The position numbers were made by a program, and so were the translations under genes. Shown piece after piece: positions 10,764 to 23,500 of a stretch of 64,000 bases of DNA (position 1 is its first letter; each line of letters begins with the position of its first letter). The DNA is taken from assembly GCF_046630445.1 (NCBI RefSeq), contig NC_092335.1:540772501-540836500 (forward strand), read 5' to 3'. Under the pieces are notes generated by a model. It ran no database searches. It was not told the DNA's origin and saw only the letters and a program-made list of their open reading frames with translations. This DNA is from Rutidosis leptorrhynchoides (lineage: Eukaryota > Streptophyta > Magnoliopsida > Asterales > Asteraceae).

Positions 10764-12789
10764 ATGTTGAGAAGAATGCTATCAAGGAATTACTCAAGGA
10801 AAACGGTAAATTTCTACACCAAAACACCCTTTAATCCGAAAATTTAGTGTTCTTGAGCAATTTTATTCCCAATTCAATTTTGATGCTTTTTAGTGTAATT
10901 ATGCTTAAATTACTTGTGTATTATGCTTGTATAACCTAGAGTGATGCTATTTAACATGATTAGAAGCCTTAAACTTCGAATTTTGAGTAATCTAGGGTTT
11001 GTGTTCTTGAGCAAAATTGGGGCTTTTTGATATAAACAGGTTATGGCCGATTTTTGTCATGAATTATTGCTAAATTAAGTAGTGTAACATGTTTAGGTAG
11101 TTAAATGATCCAAACTTTGAGCCTAAACAAGATTTTTGAGAATTAAAGTGGAATTTTTCAAGTCTAAAATTCATGAACTTGATTTTTGAGAGATAATGCC
11201 ATTTGAAACTTGTTTAATTGCTAATAATGATTATTTTGACATGTTATTTGAGTTGAATGCTTATGAACTTGGCGAACATTTTCGTATATGCTTATTTGAA
11301 AAAGTGTAGATTTGATAAAAATATGAAAATGAGCATAAGTTTGATATAAATTGAACATGTCATTGTAATTATTTTGATTGATGATTTTGCTAACACTAAT
11401 GCATATTTGGATGCACAAAAATTGTGTTTGATGTGTTTTGCAGACTGAAAGGGGTGAATCTTCATCCCAAGCTCGCATTGCTCCTCCTGAGAATGCGGAA
11501 CAATTGGATGTTGATAACTATTACAAACAAGATATACCTCATCCAGTTATGACATTTTCAGATATGCACGTGGAAGATTTGCACCCGAACTTGAGATTAG
11601 ACAGACGTTGGATAGATTACCCAAAATACCAAAGGAGCTTGCACACTCTTCATTCTAAAGCTGTTGAAGTACCTAGGGTAATAGAATGAGAACCGTTAGA
11701 AGCAGTAGGATTAGGCGAACGGATTAGAGAATTACTTACACAGAGGTATGGTAATTCTACTTTTAACGATTGGGTACAATTATTCAACATGCGTAGACCT
11801 GTATATAAAGTATGGTGTGAAGAATTATTGTATAGTATAGAAATAAATGATCGGGTAGCTAGTTTAACCGATCGAACTTTTATTAGATTTTTGTTAGGAG
11901 GTTCGATGCGCCACATGTCTCTACTAGACGTGGCTCAGGCCTTACGTATATATATGCCTGAGGAGCTAGCATCTGCCGATTGTCGAGGGTTGATATTAAA
12001 TGGTAGGAAGATTGATGAAAATTTTGATACGCATGGTGTATGGAGTCAAATGACTAGCCATCACCGATTTAAAGGGGGAAATTACTCTTATTTAGATATA
12101 GATAGAGCTGAGTTAAGAGTAATTCATAGGTTTCTAGCGAACTCGATTACACAGCGAGGTAAAAATAAGGAAAAGGTAAATGAGCAAGATTTATTTTACC
12201 ACATGTGTATTCGAGACCCACAAAGCGCTGTAAGTATACCTTATTGTGTGGGTTATTATTTATCAGCTATGGTTAGGGGGATGAGACCGCACAGTATAAT
12301 AGGAGGTGGTATATTTATTACATTAATTGCTGAGTATCTCGATGTGGATATAAGTCGGGGGGGATTATTAATCGAAGAACCAGAACCCCACGATACAATT
12401 GGTTTAAATGTATATCATGGTGCTAAGGTTTTAAAGAGGCGAAATAACGCCGCAGTACAATATAATAGAAGACATCCACAGGTTGAGAGAAATCAACAGC
12501 CAGGTAATGTGGGAGGGGAAATGAAATGACAGAAATGCAAAGGTTTATAGCTTCATAAGAATATGAAAATGCTAGACATCGAGCATTTGAAGATTGGCAA
12601 GTTCATCAAAACCACATCATAGCTCATTGCCAACATATAGGTAGACACTATATTCCTACTCCAAAGCACGTATTCCCTCCCTGGTCTATAGAGATCCAAC
12701 CACCGTATCCTACTTATAACCCAGCTGAAGCATTTTATAACACATACGGTTATGCATGGAACCCCTACTGGTATCAGTATCAACCCTAG
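10764..12789 (+). pseudogene. ATHILA/env-like 3' ORF, probably spliced, broken
   Basis: Proposed exon 1 is 10764-10805 (14 basic codons) ending at donor GTAAAT; the intron 10806-11443 ends TTTTGCAG; exon 2 starts 11444 in the same phase. Exon 2 has a TGA at 11687-11689, then a long open stretch to 12529. After a frameshift near 12520 an aromatic-rich tail continues to TAG 12787-12789, with one internal TAA. The body (FLLGGSMRHMSLLDVAQAL, then a Thr/Ile/Gly-rich helical region) resembles the Pfam ATHILA ORF family found after pol in Athila elements and often called env-like. I see no clear signal peptide. The exon model is inference. Confidence 0.7.
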
Positions 12790-14845
12790 TTTATTTAGTT
12801 TTATTTATTTTTGTAATGTTACTACATTTAACACTTATGTTAATATTGTAATAGTTTTTATAATTTTCTAACTTTTATTATTAGATTTTAATAATTTTTG
12901 AATGTGGGGTAATATACCAAACTTCAAAAATATGTATATATGTTTGCAGTTTATCTTATGTACACAACAGGGTAAAACAACGCATTTTTAAAGACTGGCA
13001 TTAAGTTCAGCAAAAGCAACTAATTTTGACGACAAGATGCAAAATATATGTGATGTAACAACAAGACGGAATGAACAAATGATATGCACCATTTATCATT
13101 CAGAAAACAAACTACAATATGTTTGGAAACTTTGGTAAAATTTAATCATTTTTCTACGCTAATCACCCTCAATAATTTAAATTGTTACTGATTTCTTGCA
13201 AATAAGGGCATTGCAAGATCTTAAGTATGGGAAGGGGTTAAATTCTTTCGGATTTTAAAAATTTTTACTTTAAACACTTGGTTACCATTAGAAATACTAG
13301 TAAAGCAGTAGTTGTATTAGAATCTAGTGCTCTCTGATAATAAAGAACAGCCCTAGTCTTATATACTGACTACCCAATTCTAGTAAAAATTTTCAAAATT
13401 TTCAATTAAATGAATTTAAAATCATGTTTATACATATTTATGAACGATAAAACTAGGTGTTAACACCGAAATTATTGTTACCTCGGAAAGGACATAAATT
13501 GAGAAACAAACCAAAATGTTAGAATTCATTTAAAATGGAATAGAGGACAATAAAAAGGAAAATAAAAGCCAAGTGTGGGAAAATTTATCAAGTTATTTTA
13601 AACATATGTCACATATTTCTGTAACAAATAATTAAAGATACTTTTGCTTTGGACTAAACTAAACAGTTTTACCCGATTTACTGTAAGAAAGATGGATCTA
13701 CACGATGAATCAATTCCATCATTAAAAGGAAGTAAAGTCTTCCGAAAAAGAAACGCGCTTCTTGATTTAGGTCATGAAGTTGTCGTCCAGACCAGCTGTA
13801 GGTTGACGAAAAACCTAGAAAAGTCATCTCTAAAATCAGCAGGAAATCTACGGACCTCAGCATAAAATAGGGTCGCCAAGTGGTCAGATTTATCCTAACC
13901 ATGAGAAGGATTTATCTCGTACAATGGGGGGGCACCGTGCAAATTAGCTTGATAAGACTAATGAATCAGATCCCCAGAAAGGATAATCTCCTTAAAAGAT
14001 CAAAAATCAGCTTTTAAGACTGATATTACTCAATCCTTGAGATTGACCTTAAAGATTGAGAATTCAAACTCATGGAATTCAATGATATCTAAACTCGAGC
14101 TTGAACGAGAAAATATTTTGATCAAATTAAAACCGATTTGTTTTGTAAAAACCCATTTTCAATGCGTTCATTACCATTGAACGTAAAATCCTAGGAATTC
14201 ACCTGGAATTCATTAGGTCACCTGAACCAATTCGGGTGTTAACCGTAAGAATGGTGGTTTCATAGCATGGGCAAAGACAGGACCTTGTGCCAGACCGAAA
14301 AATTATAAGGGTGAGCTTTACTATTGCTCCTACAAAGGATAGTAATTGCGTCCGACACGTTATAGACCATAATTAAAAGCATGTCAGGGGACATTGCCTT
14401 AACAGTTGCTTGTTCAACGCTTTCCTTTATAACCGGATGGTAGTTTACCGAAAGGTAATATACGGAGCAAGTATACTGGACGTGTTGCTTTCCTAATACA
14501 AGGTTAGCAAGTGGGTGACACAAAACCACAAGTTTTGAGCTAAAATTTTCAAATCTGAAACCCACTAAATCCACAAAAATAATTTGCAAACACAGGTGAA
14601 GGGTTATTCCAGAAAACTTAGCTAGGGTAAAAGCTAGAATGAATTTTCAAAAGATCAAATGTTTTCATAAAGATCTAATTTCCTTAATGGATCTAAATTT
14701 CATAAGTCATGTGAGACTGTAAACCACATCATTACTACCATTGTTTATACCGCCGTATAGAAATCACTGATGTACAAAGTGTGAAGAATAAAGAAGTGAT
14801 TCTAGTATATTTCAAGACTATATTGCTTGAGGACAAGCAACGCTC
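12790..14845 (+). other. Long 3' non-coding region of the Athila-type element
   Basis: Two kilobases without a supported gene. Much of it is closely matched by 32290-34235 in the young non-autonomous element, including the stretches around 13640-14240. The ORFs at 13644-13865, 13678-13902 (minus) and 14260-14589 (minus) also appear in the other copy but shift and break, so I treat them as chance. The conserved sequence probably contains cis signals needed for transposition. Confidence 0.65.
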
Positions 14846-14860
14846 AAGTGTGGGAATATT
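14846..14860 (+). other. Polypurine tract region before the 3' LTR
   Basis: The purine-rich AAGTGTGGGAATATT abuts the LTR start. The related element has AAGTGTGGGGATGTT at 34235-34249, in the same position. Confidence 0.6.
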
Positions 14861-15459
14861 TGATAATGCTAAAAACGAACATATATTTCATAGCATTATT
14901 CCTCAAGAAAGACAAGCTTTTAGTTGCAATTGTTCTATTTACAAGTGATATTCGTTTAAATAATAAAAGGTGAAGATAAAAGACAGATTCGACGAATTGA
15001 AGACGCAAACGACCAAAAAGCTCAAAAGTACAAAATACAATCAAAGAGGTTCCAATTATTGATAAGAAACGTCTCAGAATTACAAGAGTACAAGATTCAA
15101 AACGCAAAGTACAAGATATTAAATTGTACACAAGGAGGTTCGAAAATACGGAACCGGGACCAGAGTCAACTCTCAACGCTCGACGCAATGGACTAAAAAT
15201 TACAAGTTAACTATGTATATAAATATAATATAATATAATATATAATTAATTATATAAATTATATTTATATTATATTTATATATTAAAACAGTCAGCAAGA
15301 AAGGTTCCAAAATGAGATGAGCTGTAGAAACAAACTTCGCGAGTTGCGGAGTTTGAAGGCCAAAAAGGACGCGACTCGCGGAGTCTCCCTGGACAAAAAT
15401 GCCTATAAAAGCCAGCGCACTTCGACGTTTTAAATATCCATATATCCATCCTCTCTATC

Positions 15460-15501
<42 letters not shown>

Positions 15502-16863
15502 ATTTTAATTTTAATTTTAATTTCTAATAATAAGGGTATGTTAGCGAATGTTGTAAGGGTGTAAGTCGAAATTATGTCCGTGTAATGCTACGCTATTTTT
15601 AATCATTGTAAGTTATGTTCAACCTTTTTACATTAATGTCTCGTAGCTAAGTTATTATTATGCTTATTTAAAACGAAGTAATCATGATGTTGGGCTAATT
15701 ACTAAAATTGGGTAATTGGGCTTTGTACCATAATTGAGGTTTGGACAAAAGAACGACACTTGTGAAAATTAGACTATGGGCTATTAATGGGCTTTATATT
15801 TGTTTAACTAAATGATAGTTTGTTAATTTTAATATAAATATTTAAAATTGGACGTACCCATAAATAACCATATACACTCGATCGGACACGATGGGCGGGG
15901 TATTTATATGTACGAATAATCGTTCATTTAACCGGACACGGGAATGGATTAATAGTCTATGGAATTATTAAAACAGGGGTGAAATTATGTACAAGGACAC
16001 TTGGCATAATTGATAACAAAGTATTAAAACCTTGGGTTACACACAGTCGATATCCTAGTGTAATTATTAAACAAAGTAATAAAACCTTGTTACAGTTTAA
16101 GTCCCCAATTAGTTGGAATATTTAACTTCGGGTATAAGGATAATTTGACGAGGACACTCGCACTTTATATTTATGACTGATGGACTGTTATGGACAAAAA
16201 CCAGACGGACATATTAAATAATCCAGGACAAAGGACAATTAACCCATGGGCATAAAACTAAAATCAACACGTCAAACATCATGATTACGGAAGTTTAAAT
16301 AAGCATAATTCTTTTATTTCAAATTTAATTTCCTTTATTTTATATTTAATTGCACTTCTAATTATCGCACTTTTATTTATTGTCATTGTATTTAATTACA
16401 CTTTTAATTAACGCACTTTTTAATTATTATATTTCATCGCACTTTTATTTATCGTAATTTCATTATCGTTATTTACTTTACGCTTTAAATTAAGTCTTTT
16501 ATTTATTTAATATTTTACATTAGGTTTTAACTGCGACTAAAGTTTTAAAAATCGACAAATCGGTCATTAAACGGTAAAAACCCCCCTTTATAATAATAAT
16601 ATTACTTATTTATATATTTGTATTTTTATAAATTAAAACTAATATAGCGTTAAGCTTTGTTTAAAATATTCCCTGTGGACGAACCGGACTTACTAAAAAC
16701 TACACTACTGTACGATTAGATACACTGCCTATAAGTGTTGTAGCAAGGTTTAGGTATATCCATTCTATAAATAAATAAATATCTTGTGTAAAATTGTATC
16801 GTATTTAATAGTTTTTTCTAGTAAAATTTAATAGTATTTTATACCCCTTAGCTTTAACTATCA
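14861..16863 (+). repeat. 3' LTR of the Athila-type element
   Basis: 2003 bases, starting TGATAATGCT and ending TATCA. TATA box at 15404-15410 with the dyads at 15331-15355 and 15371-15379 upstream; the first dyad has one stem mismatch here. The 5-base target duplication cannot be tested because the left flank is outside the window. The minus-strand ORF 14844-15188 is a chance reading. Confidence 0.93.
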
Positions 16864-17733
16864 ACAGATATATATATCATTGAATTCTAGAAACGGGTCC
16901 TGCCACATGTACTTATGCTAATATGGTTGATCACTGCTCACAAATGCGAGACACCGGCTGCCATTGATGACATCATCACAGCTGAGATCCCATCTAAAAA
17001 AGACGATTCGGAGGGGTTTCGGGCTGTTACTGAGTACATGCTACACGGCCCTTGCGGTGGCCTCCACATGAACGCTCCATGCATTATTGATAGGAAATGT
17101 TCCAAACATTTCCCCAAACCCTATTATACAGAAACCACAATTGACGAGGACGGATATGCTAACTATAGGAGACGAAACAATGGTGTCGGGTTTACTAAAA
17201 ACAGCACCTCACTTGACAACGGCCCGTTATCCCCTACAACAGGTACCTGTTACTAAAATACAATGCCCATATCAACGTTGAGTGGTGTAATCGATCTCGG
17301 GCAATCAAATATTTATTCAAGTATTCAAACAAGGGCCCTGATCGAGCAACAATAGTCATCCAAGAAAATATGATTCCCGGTGATGATTCCAGTGGAGACA
17401 AGGTTATTGACGTTGATGAGATAAGGAATTATTTAGATTATCGTTATGTATCTCCATGCGAGGCTGTTTGGAGGCTGTTTTCCTTTGACATCCACTATTC
17501 TAAACCATCAGTCATTAAGTTGTCTTCTCCCAAACCAGCAATCGATAACTCTCCATGACTCACAAAAGCTACCTGCACTTTTACGAAGGGAAAGTATTAA
17601 AGAAACGATGTTCACACAATGGTTTGAACTAAACAAGGAAGATGACTTTGCACGTACACTGACTTATGCAAAAATCCCTACACATTATGTATGGAATCAA
17701 GATGCTAAAATGTGGAGCCCGAGAAAACTTTGA
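16864..17733 (+). pseudogene. Helitron Rep (HUH nuclease) region, broken
   Basis: The first coding codons after the LTR match the Rep HUH block, but the expected second His of the His-hydrophobic-His motif reads Leu (PHVL) and a TAG lies just upstream (near 16885). Downstream text (AHKCETPAAIDDIITAEIPS, HGPCGGLHMNAPC) is standard for plant Helitron proteins. Reading needs several frame changes (16915-17256, 17370-17558, 17446-17733). In active elements Rep nicks and joins one strand for rolling-circle transposition. The N-terminal half was displaced by the Athila-type insertion. Confidence 0.85.
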
Positions 17734-19862
17734 ACCTGCATCGGTCGCATTGTCTACTCAAATCCTACATCGGGGGAACGTTACTACCTTCGTATGTTAC
17801 TAAACATAGTTAAGGGCCCCCGCTCTTTTGAAGACCAACGTACTGTGAACGGTGTTTTACACCCAACGTTTAAAGACGCTTGCTTTGCCTATGGGTTAGT
17901 GAATGACGATAAGGAATGGACTGAGGCTATCTCAGAAGCAAAAATATGGGCTACGGGTGTACAACTTCGCGAGTTATTTGTTACTATGTTACTCTTTTGC
18001 AACGTAAGCAAACCACTACAACTATGGGAATCTAGTTGGGAGGCTTTATCGGACGACATCTTGCATAAAAGAAGGAAATTATTTAACTTTCCTGATCTAA
18101 TCCTAACCGAAGCATAAATTAAAAATTATTGTTTGTTTGAATTACAAGGCTTATTAAATAGAAATGGAAAGTCCCTGGATGATTACCCCGACCTACCACA
18201 ACCCGACCCATCTATTCTAACCCAAATGGACAACCGTCTAATTCGAGAAGAGCTAAACCACAATATAAAAGAAATGCATTTACTGCATGAGAACCTCTTC
18301 AGCTCACTCAACCCAGAACAACTATCAATATACCAAAGGGTTATACATGCAGTTACCGAAAAAAGGAGGACTTTTTTTCTTATACGGTCCCGGAGGTACG
18401 GGGAAAACATTCCTATACAACACCGTTCTCGCAAAATTGAGATCAGAAAGATTGATTGTTCTTGCAGTTGCATCGTCAGGTACGCGTATTATTCATCCAT
18501 TTATTAATCTTCACAATATTATTCACATTTGACACAAACAGGCCCTTTCATTTCATGCACAAGTTACATCACATCTGACCTGTAAACCACAGGTATTGCG
18601 TCACTGCTATTACCCGGCGGGCAGACTGCCCATAGCCGATTTGTGATCCCCCTGGAACTTATGGAAAATAGTACATGTGGTATAAAACAAAAGACGCACC
18701 TTGCAGCACTTATCCAAGAGGCCAGATTAATTATTTGGGATGAGGCTCCAATGACCCAACGATTCGCTTTCGAAGCATTAGACAAAACTTTAAGAGATAT
18801 TTTGGGAGCTAAAGATGATGCAAACAGATTAAAGTTATTTGGTGGTATGCCTATCTTATTGGGAGGTGACTTCAGACAAATATTCCCCGTAGTAACAAAA
18901 GGCAAGAGACAAGAAGTAGTTCATGCGTGTATTAATAGATCAGATTTATGGCAACATTGTGAATTGCATGCGCTTTCACGTATTATGAGGGTCAACGAGT
19001 ACACAGCCGATGGTCACGTTGATGCCCGCAAACACGAATTCAATAAATGGGTCCTCAATGTAGGTGAAGGTAAGGTCCCCGCATTGTGTAAAGACGGTGA
19101 GGATGAACCAACATGGATAAAGATACCCGATGAATTCATTATAAAATCTGAAAAAACCCCCATTGAAGCAATCGTGGACACCATATTTCCAGATTTCATC
19201 AACAAGCAAGAAGATGACGACTATTTGCGTGAAAGAGCTATTTTGACAACTCGGAATGATGATGCTGATGAAATCAACAAGCATATGTTCAAGAAATTGC
19301 AGGGTGCAAAGATGACATTTAAAAGCTCGGATGAAATTTGCAAGGGCTCAACTGACAACATCAACCAACACTATTCATATCCGGTTGAATTCTTAAACAA
19401 GCTAAATTTCCCGGGCGTTCCTCCTCACAAACTGAAACTAAAACTAGGCCAGCCAATAATGCTTTTATGAAATCTCAGTCCTAGCACAGACATGTGTAAT
19501 GGAACACGCCTCATCATAACCGACTTTAACAAGTTTGTTCTTCAAGCTAGAATCATCACTGGATCACATGTAGGGAAAATGGTAATAATACCTAGAATTG
19601 TCCTTACTTCAACAGAACAAAAATAGCCCTTTGTAATGTAACGAATACAATTCCCAGTGAGGCCATGTTATGCGATGACGATAAACAAAAGTCAAGGGCA
19701 ATCGTTGAAATTGGTCGGCCTATATCTCCCTAAACCTGTATTCAGTCATGGTCAATTATACGTAGCTCTCTCGCGAGTAACCGACCCCGATGGCCTGAAA
19801 ATCGTGCTGGTCAATGATATCGCTGACTGTTTTAAGAACCACACTAGAAATGTCGTGTACAA
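17734..19862 (+). pseudogene. Helitron PIF1-like helicase region, broken
   Basis: Open stretches at 17794-18117, 18133-18270, 18287-18532, 18643-19470 and 19657-19862 are collinear with PIF1 helicase. Walker A is GPGGTGKT (codons within 18390-18415), Walker B region LIIWDEAPM, then LLGGDFRQIFPVV, and the C-terminal [10 protein letters not shown] and YVALSRV motifs. At least one frameshift and several stops (for example at 17731, 19468) break it. Several stops look like CGA to TGA. The final codons are separated from the rest by the solo LTR. Confidence 0.9.
19858..19862 (+). repeat. Target site duplication TACAA (left)
   Basis: TACAA directly precedes the solo LTR and is repeated at 23501-23505. 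Confidence 0.9.
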
Positions 19863-21129
19863 TGAAAGGACCCGTTCATATACATTATAAACGATTCACA
19901 ATAGTTGATTACATTGCGAGGTATTTGACCTCTATATGATACATTTTACAAACATTGTATTCATTTTTAAAAGACAAACTTTCTTTACATCGAAAATTGA
20001 CAGGCATGCATACCATTTCATAATATCCACTATCCAACTATAAATTGATTTAATAATAATCTTTGATGAACTCAATGACTCGAATGCAACGTTCTTCGAA
20101 ATATGCTATGAAAGACTCCAAGTAATATCTTTAAAATGAGCAAATGCACAGCGAAAGATTTCTTTAACACCTGAGAATAAACATGCTTTAAAGTGTCAAC
20201 CAAAAGGTTGGTGAGTTCATTAGTTTATCATAATCATTTATTTCCATCATTTTAATAGACCACAAGAATTTCATTTCCAGTTCTCATAAATATACGTCCC
20301 ATGCATAGAGACAAAAATAATCATTCATATGGTGAACACCTGGTAACCGACATTAACTAGATACATATAAGAATATCCCCTATCATTCCGGGATCCTCCT
20401 TCGGACATGATATAAATTTCGAAGTACTAAAGCATCCGGTACTTTGGATGGGGTTTGTTAGGCCCAATAGATCTATCTTTAGGATTCGCGTCAATTAGGG
20501 TGTCTGTTCCCTAATTCTTAGATTACCAGACTTTAATAAAAAGGGGCATATTCGATTTCGATAATTCAACCATAGAATGTAGTTTCAATTACTTGTGTCT
20601 ATTTCGTCAAACATTTATAAAAGCGCATGTATTCTCAGTCCCAAAAATATAAAGGGTAAAAAGGTAAATGAAACTCACCATACTGTATTTCGTAGTAAAA
20701 ATACATATAACGTCATTGAACAAGTGCAAGGTTGGCCTCGGATTCACGAACCTAAATTAATTATATATATTTATGTGTTGGTCAATATTTGTCTAACAAA
20801 TTAGGTCAAGTCATAGTGTACCACAATCCTAATGCTCGAGACTAATATGCAAAAGTCAACAAAAGTAAATTTGACTCAAAATAATTTCCAAAAATCTATA
20901 CATGATTAATATATAGTTTAAATATCGTCGTTTTATATTTTTAAATATTTTTAAAAGATTTATTAGAGTAAATAATATAATTTATTTATTAATAAATAAA
21001 ATTTTATATTAAATTTATATAATAAAATATACTTTTATATATATTAAGTAATAAAATTTATAGGGTTCATTTAATATCATAAAGATAATATGATAGGTAT
21101 TATTAAAGTAAGTTATTACACGTAGTAAA

Positions 21130-22010
21130 ATATGTTTGTATCACATATTTATTTGATAAAATAATATCTATAATGATAGTAAGTAAAAGTTGTATTATTT
21201 TGTAATAATAATTATTATTATAAAAATATCAATATTTATAATTACTAAGATGACATTATGATAAAATGATAATTCTAATTATGATAACTTTAATATTTAC
21301 GATAATTTTTAATATTATCTTTAAAATAATAATTCTATTTAAAATAATAACAATAATGATATTTTATAGTAACAATGACATTTCTATTAAAATGATAATT
21401 TTTGTTAAAATGATAGTTTTAATACTAACGATACTTTTAATAATAATAGTAATGATAAAAAATAATAAGAACGATAATTTTATCTAAATCAATATCTTAT
21501 AATATTTTAATTTCATCATGATACTCTTACTCATTATTTCCTAATCGTTTCGTTTAATAGCTTTTAATCGTCTTTTATATCGTGTTCATAATAATGATAA
21601 TAATAGTAATCAAAATAATTAGGTGTTACAAATATTTATTTTAATTACACTAATATTAATAATGATAGTTACTATAACATTATTAACGATAATACTAATA
21701 ATTATCTTAATGATAATATAGTAATAATAATAATAACAATAACAATAACCATTTTTAAATAATGATATATATATTAATAATGATAATAATCATAATAATA
21801 CTAATAATAATAATAATTGGATAATAATAATAATACTAATTATAACTTTAACGATAATAACGATAGTAATAATAAAAAAAATAACAATTTTTAATGATAA
21901 ATCTCTTTTATTGATAAAGATAATAATAATGATAATAATAAGATAAAACTAGAATGACGATAAAAACGACGATAATAATAATCATTTTTAATAAAAATAT
22001 CGAAAATTCA
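21130..22010. repeat. AT-rich trinucleotide-like region in the solo LTR
   Basis: Dense mixture of AAT, ATA, GATAAT and TAATAA units with no gene signal. Similar regions occur in the LTRs at 26230-26620 and 52900-53310. Confidence 0.8.
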
Positions 22011-22596
22011 ATTGATTATAACTTCTAATCCGTTCATCGAAACCATTCGATATCTAAAGGAAAAGTTCTTAATTTTTCGCTAGCTTTCCAAGGACATGCA
22101 TATCTTATACCTTATCTCAACTGCAAGTGTAACTAATTCAAGATTCAACCTAACCTGTCTAAGGGCAATATCAAAAGTACAAGCATGCATAATCCTAAAT
22201 ACTCGAGCACTAGTCAGGGATACACTATTAGTATTTAAAAGTTAAATTATGAGTACTCACGTATCAATATTGAGATTCAATATTGCAGGAAAGGTACGTA
22301 GACGCAACGAAAATGATAAACACTATATTGACCTCACGAGCATACCCATGAACCATACTCAATCACCTCCATAGCTATAACCCATAATTTCCTTAATCCT
22401 ATCCTACTCTAAAAACAATTTCGAAATCACCCGGACAGCACTCCGTCGTAATATTTTATGTATACTAATAATATCTTGAAATAATACGGAGTAAATATAT
22501 ATATGTAAATCGATTGAGAGAGTTTAGAGAAAAATATTTTCAAGTTTCTATGAAATAATGAAACCTATTGAATTCTATTTATAATAGATTTTTGAA

Positions 22597-22750
22597 TTAT
22601 TAAAGTGAATTATTAAAGTATGAATTATTAAAGTGAATTATTAAAGTATGAATTATTAAAGTGAATTATTAAAGTATGAATTATTAAAGTGAATTATTAA
22701 AGTATAAATTATTAAAGTGAATTATTAAAGTATGAATTATTAAAGTTAAA
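22597..22750. repeat. Minisatellite with GAATTATTAAAGT unit
   Basis: About ten tandem copies of a 13-15 base unit, alternating GAATTATTAAAGT and TATGAATTATTAAAGT. Confidence 0.9.
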
Positions 22751-23500
22751 GTAAAGTAAAAATAAAGTAAAGGTAAAGTTTAAGTATAGTAAAAGTATAA
22801 AACTATGTACGTATAATACGCGTATAAATATATATAATATTAATTTAAATCGTTATATATATTTAATAAAATAAAATATAAATATCGTTATCTTTATCAT
22901 TCTAGTTAAGTAATGAGTTGTCAGAAGTGGTTCTAGATATTTATAAAAGTTATATACGTTTTAATAATAAGTTCTTTTTAAACTGAAAACGTTTTTGTAC
23001 GTTTGAAACTAAATAGATCAATCGAGTCTTTATGAGATTCAATCTTCCACTATCCTATGTCTAGTTCTCAATGATTGACAATTTGTTCTTATTTATAAAT
23101 CACTTTACCATTTTCCGAATATTGTTAAAATGGAAAGATTTCTCAAATCAACGTGGGCCTTTCAACAGAGACTTGTAATCATAATTCAATATATCTGATA
23201 ATTCAATCATTTGATCTTATCTTCTAATTCCATTGATAAACATTTTGAAACAGATACAATCATGTAAAATATTTGATCTAATATTTTGTTTACGTTTCAA
23301 GTTATGATATATATACACATATACATATATAATCATATTCGTTTAATGGTTCGTGAATCGTTGGAACTTGGTCGAGGTTGAATGAATGTATGAACATAGT
23401 TTAAAATTCTTTAAATTTAACTTAACAAATATTGCTTATCGTGTCGGAAACATATAAAGATTAAAGTTTAAATTTGGTTGGAAATTTCCGGGTTGTCACA

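Larger units (their letters stand above)
19863..23500 (-). mobile_element. Solo LTR of a Ty3/gypsy-type element
   Basis: 3638 bases. Read on the minus strand it starts TGTGACAACCCGGAAATTTCC and ends near CCTTTCA, with perfect 5-base TACAA duplications on both sides and no internal region, as expected after recombination between two LTRs. The terminal 900 bases match the LTR of the F-box element (59279-62703) closely: shared blocks include the CTCAGGT region and the hairpin CAACCTTTTGGTTG. ORFs 20595-20804 and 21266-21487 lie in LTR or AT-rich repeat and are not genes. Confidence 0.92.

Noticed and set aside
13644-14589. Small ORFs on both strands shared by the Athila-type and young elements
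   Set aside because: The DNA is conserved, but the frames shift, shorten or gain stops between the two copies, so non-coding conservation explains them better.
21266-21487. Hydrophobic Ile/Met-rich ORF resembling a membrane peptide
   Set aside because: It lies in AT-rich trinucleotide-like repeat within the solo LTR and has no other coding support.
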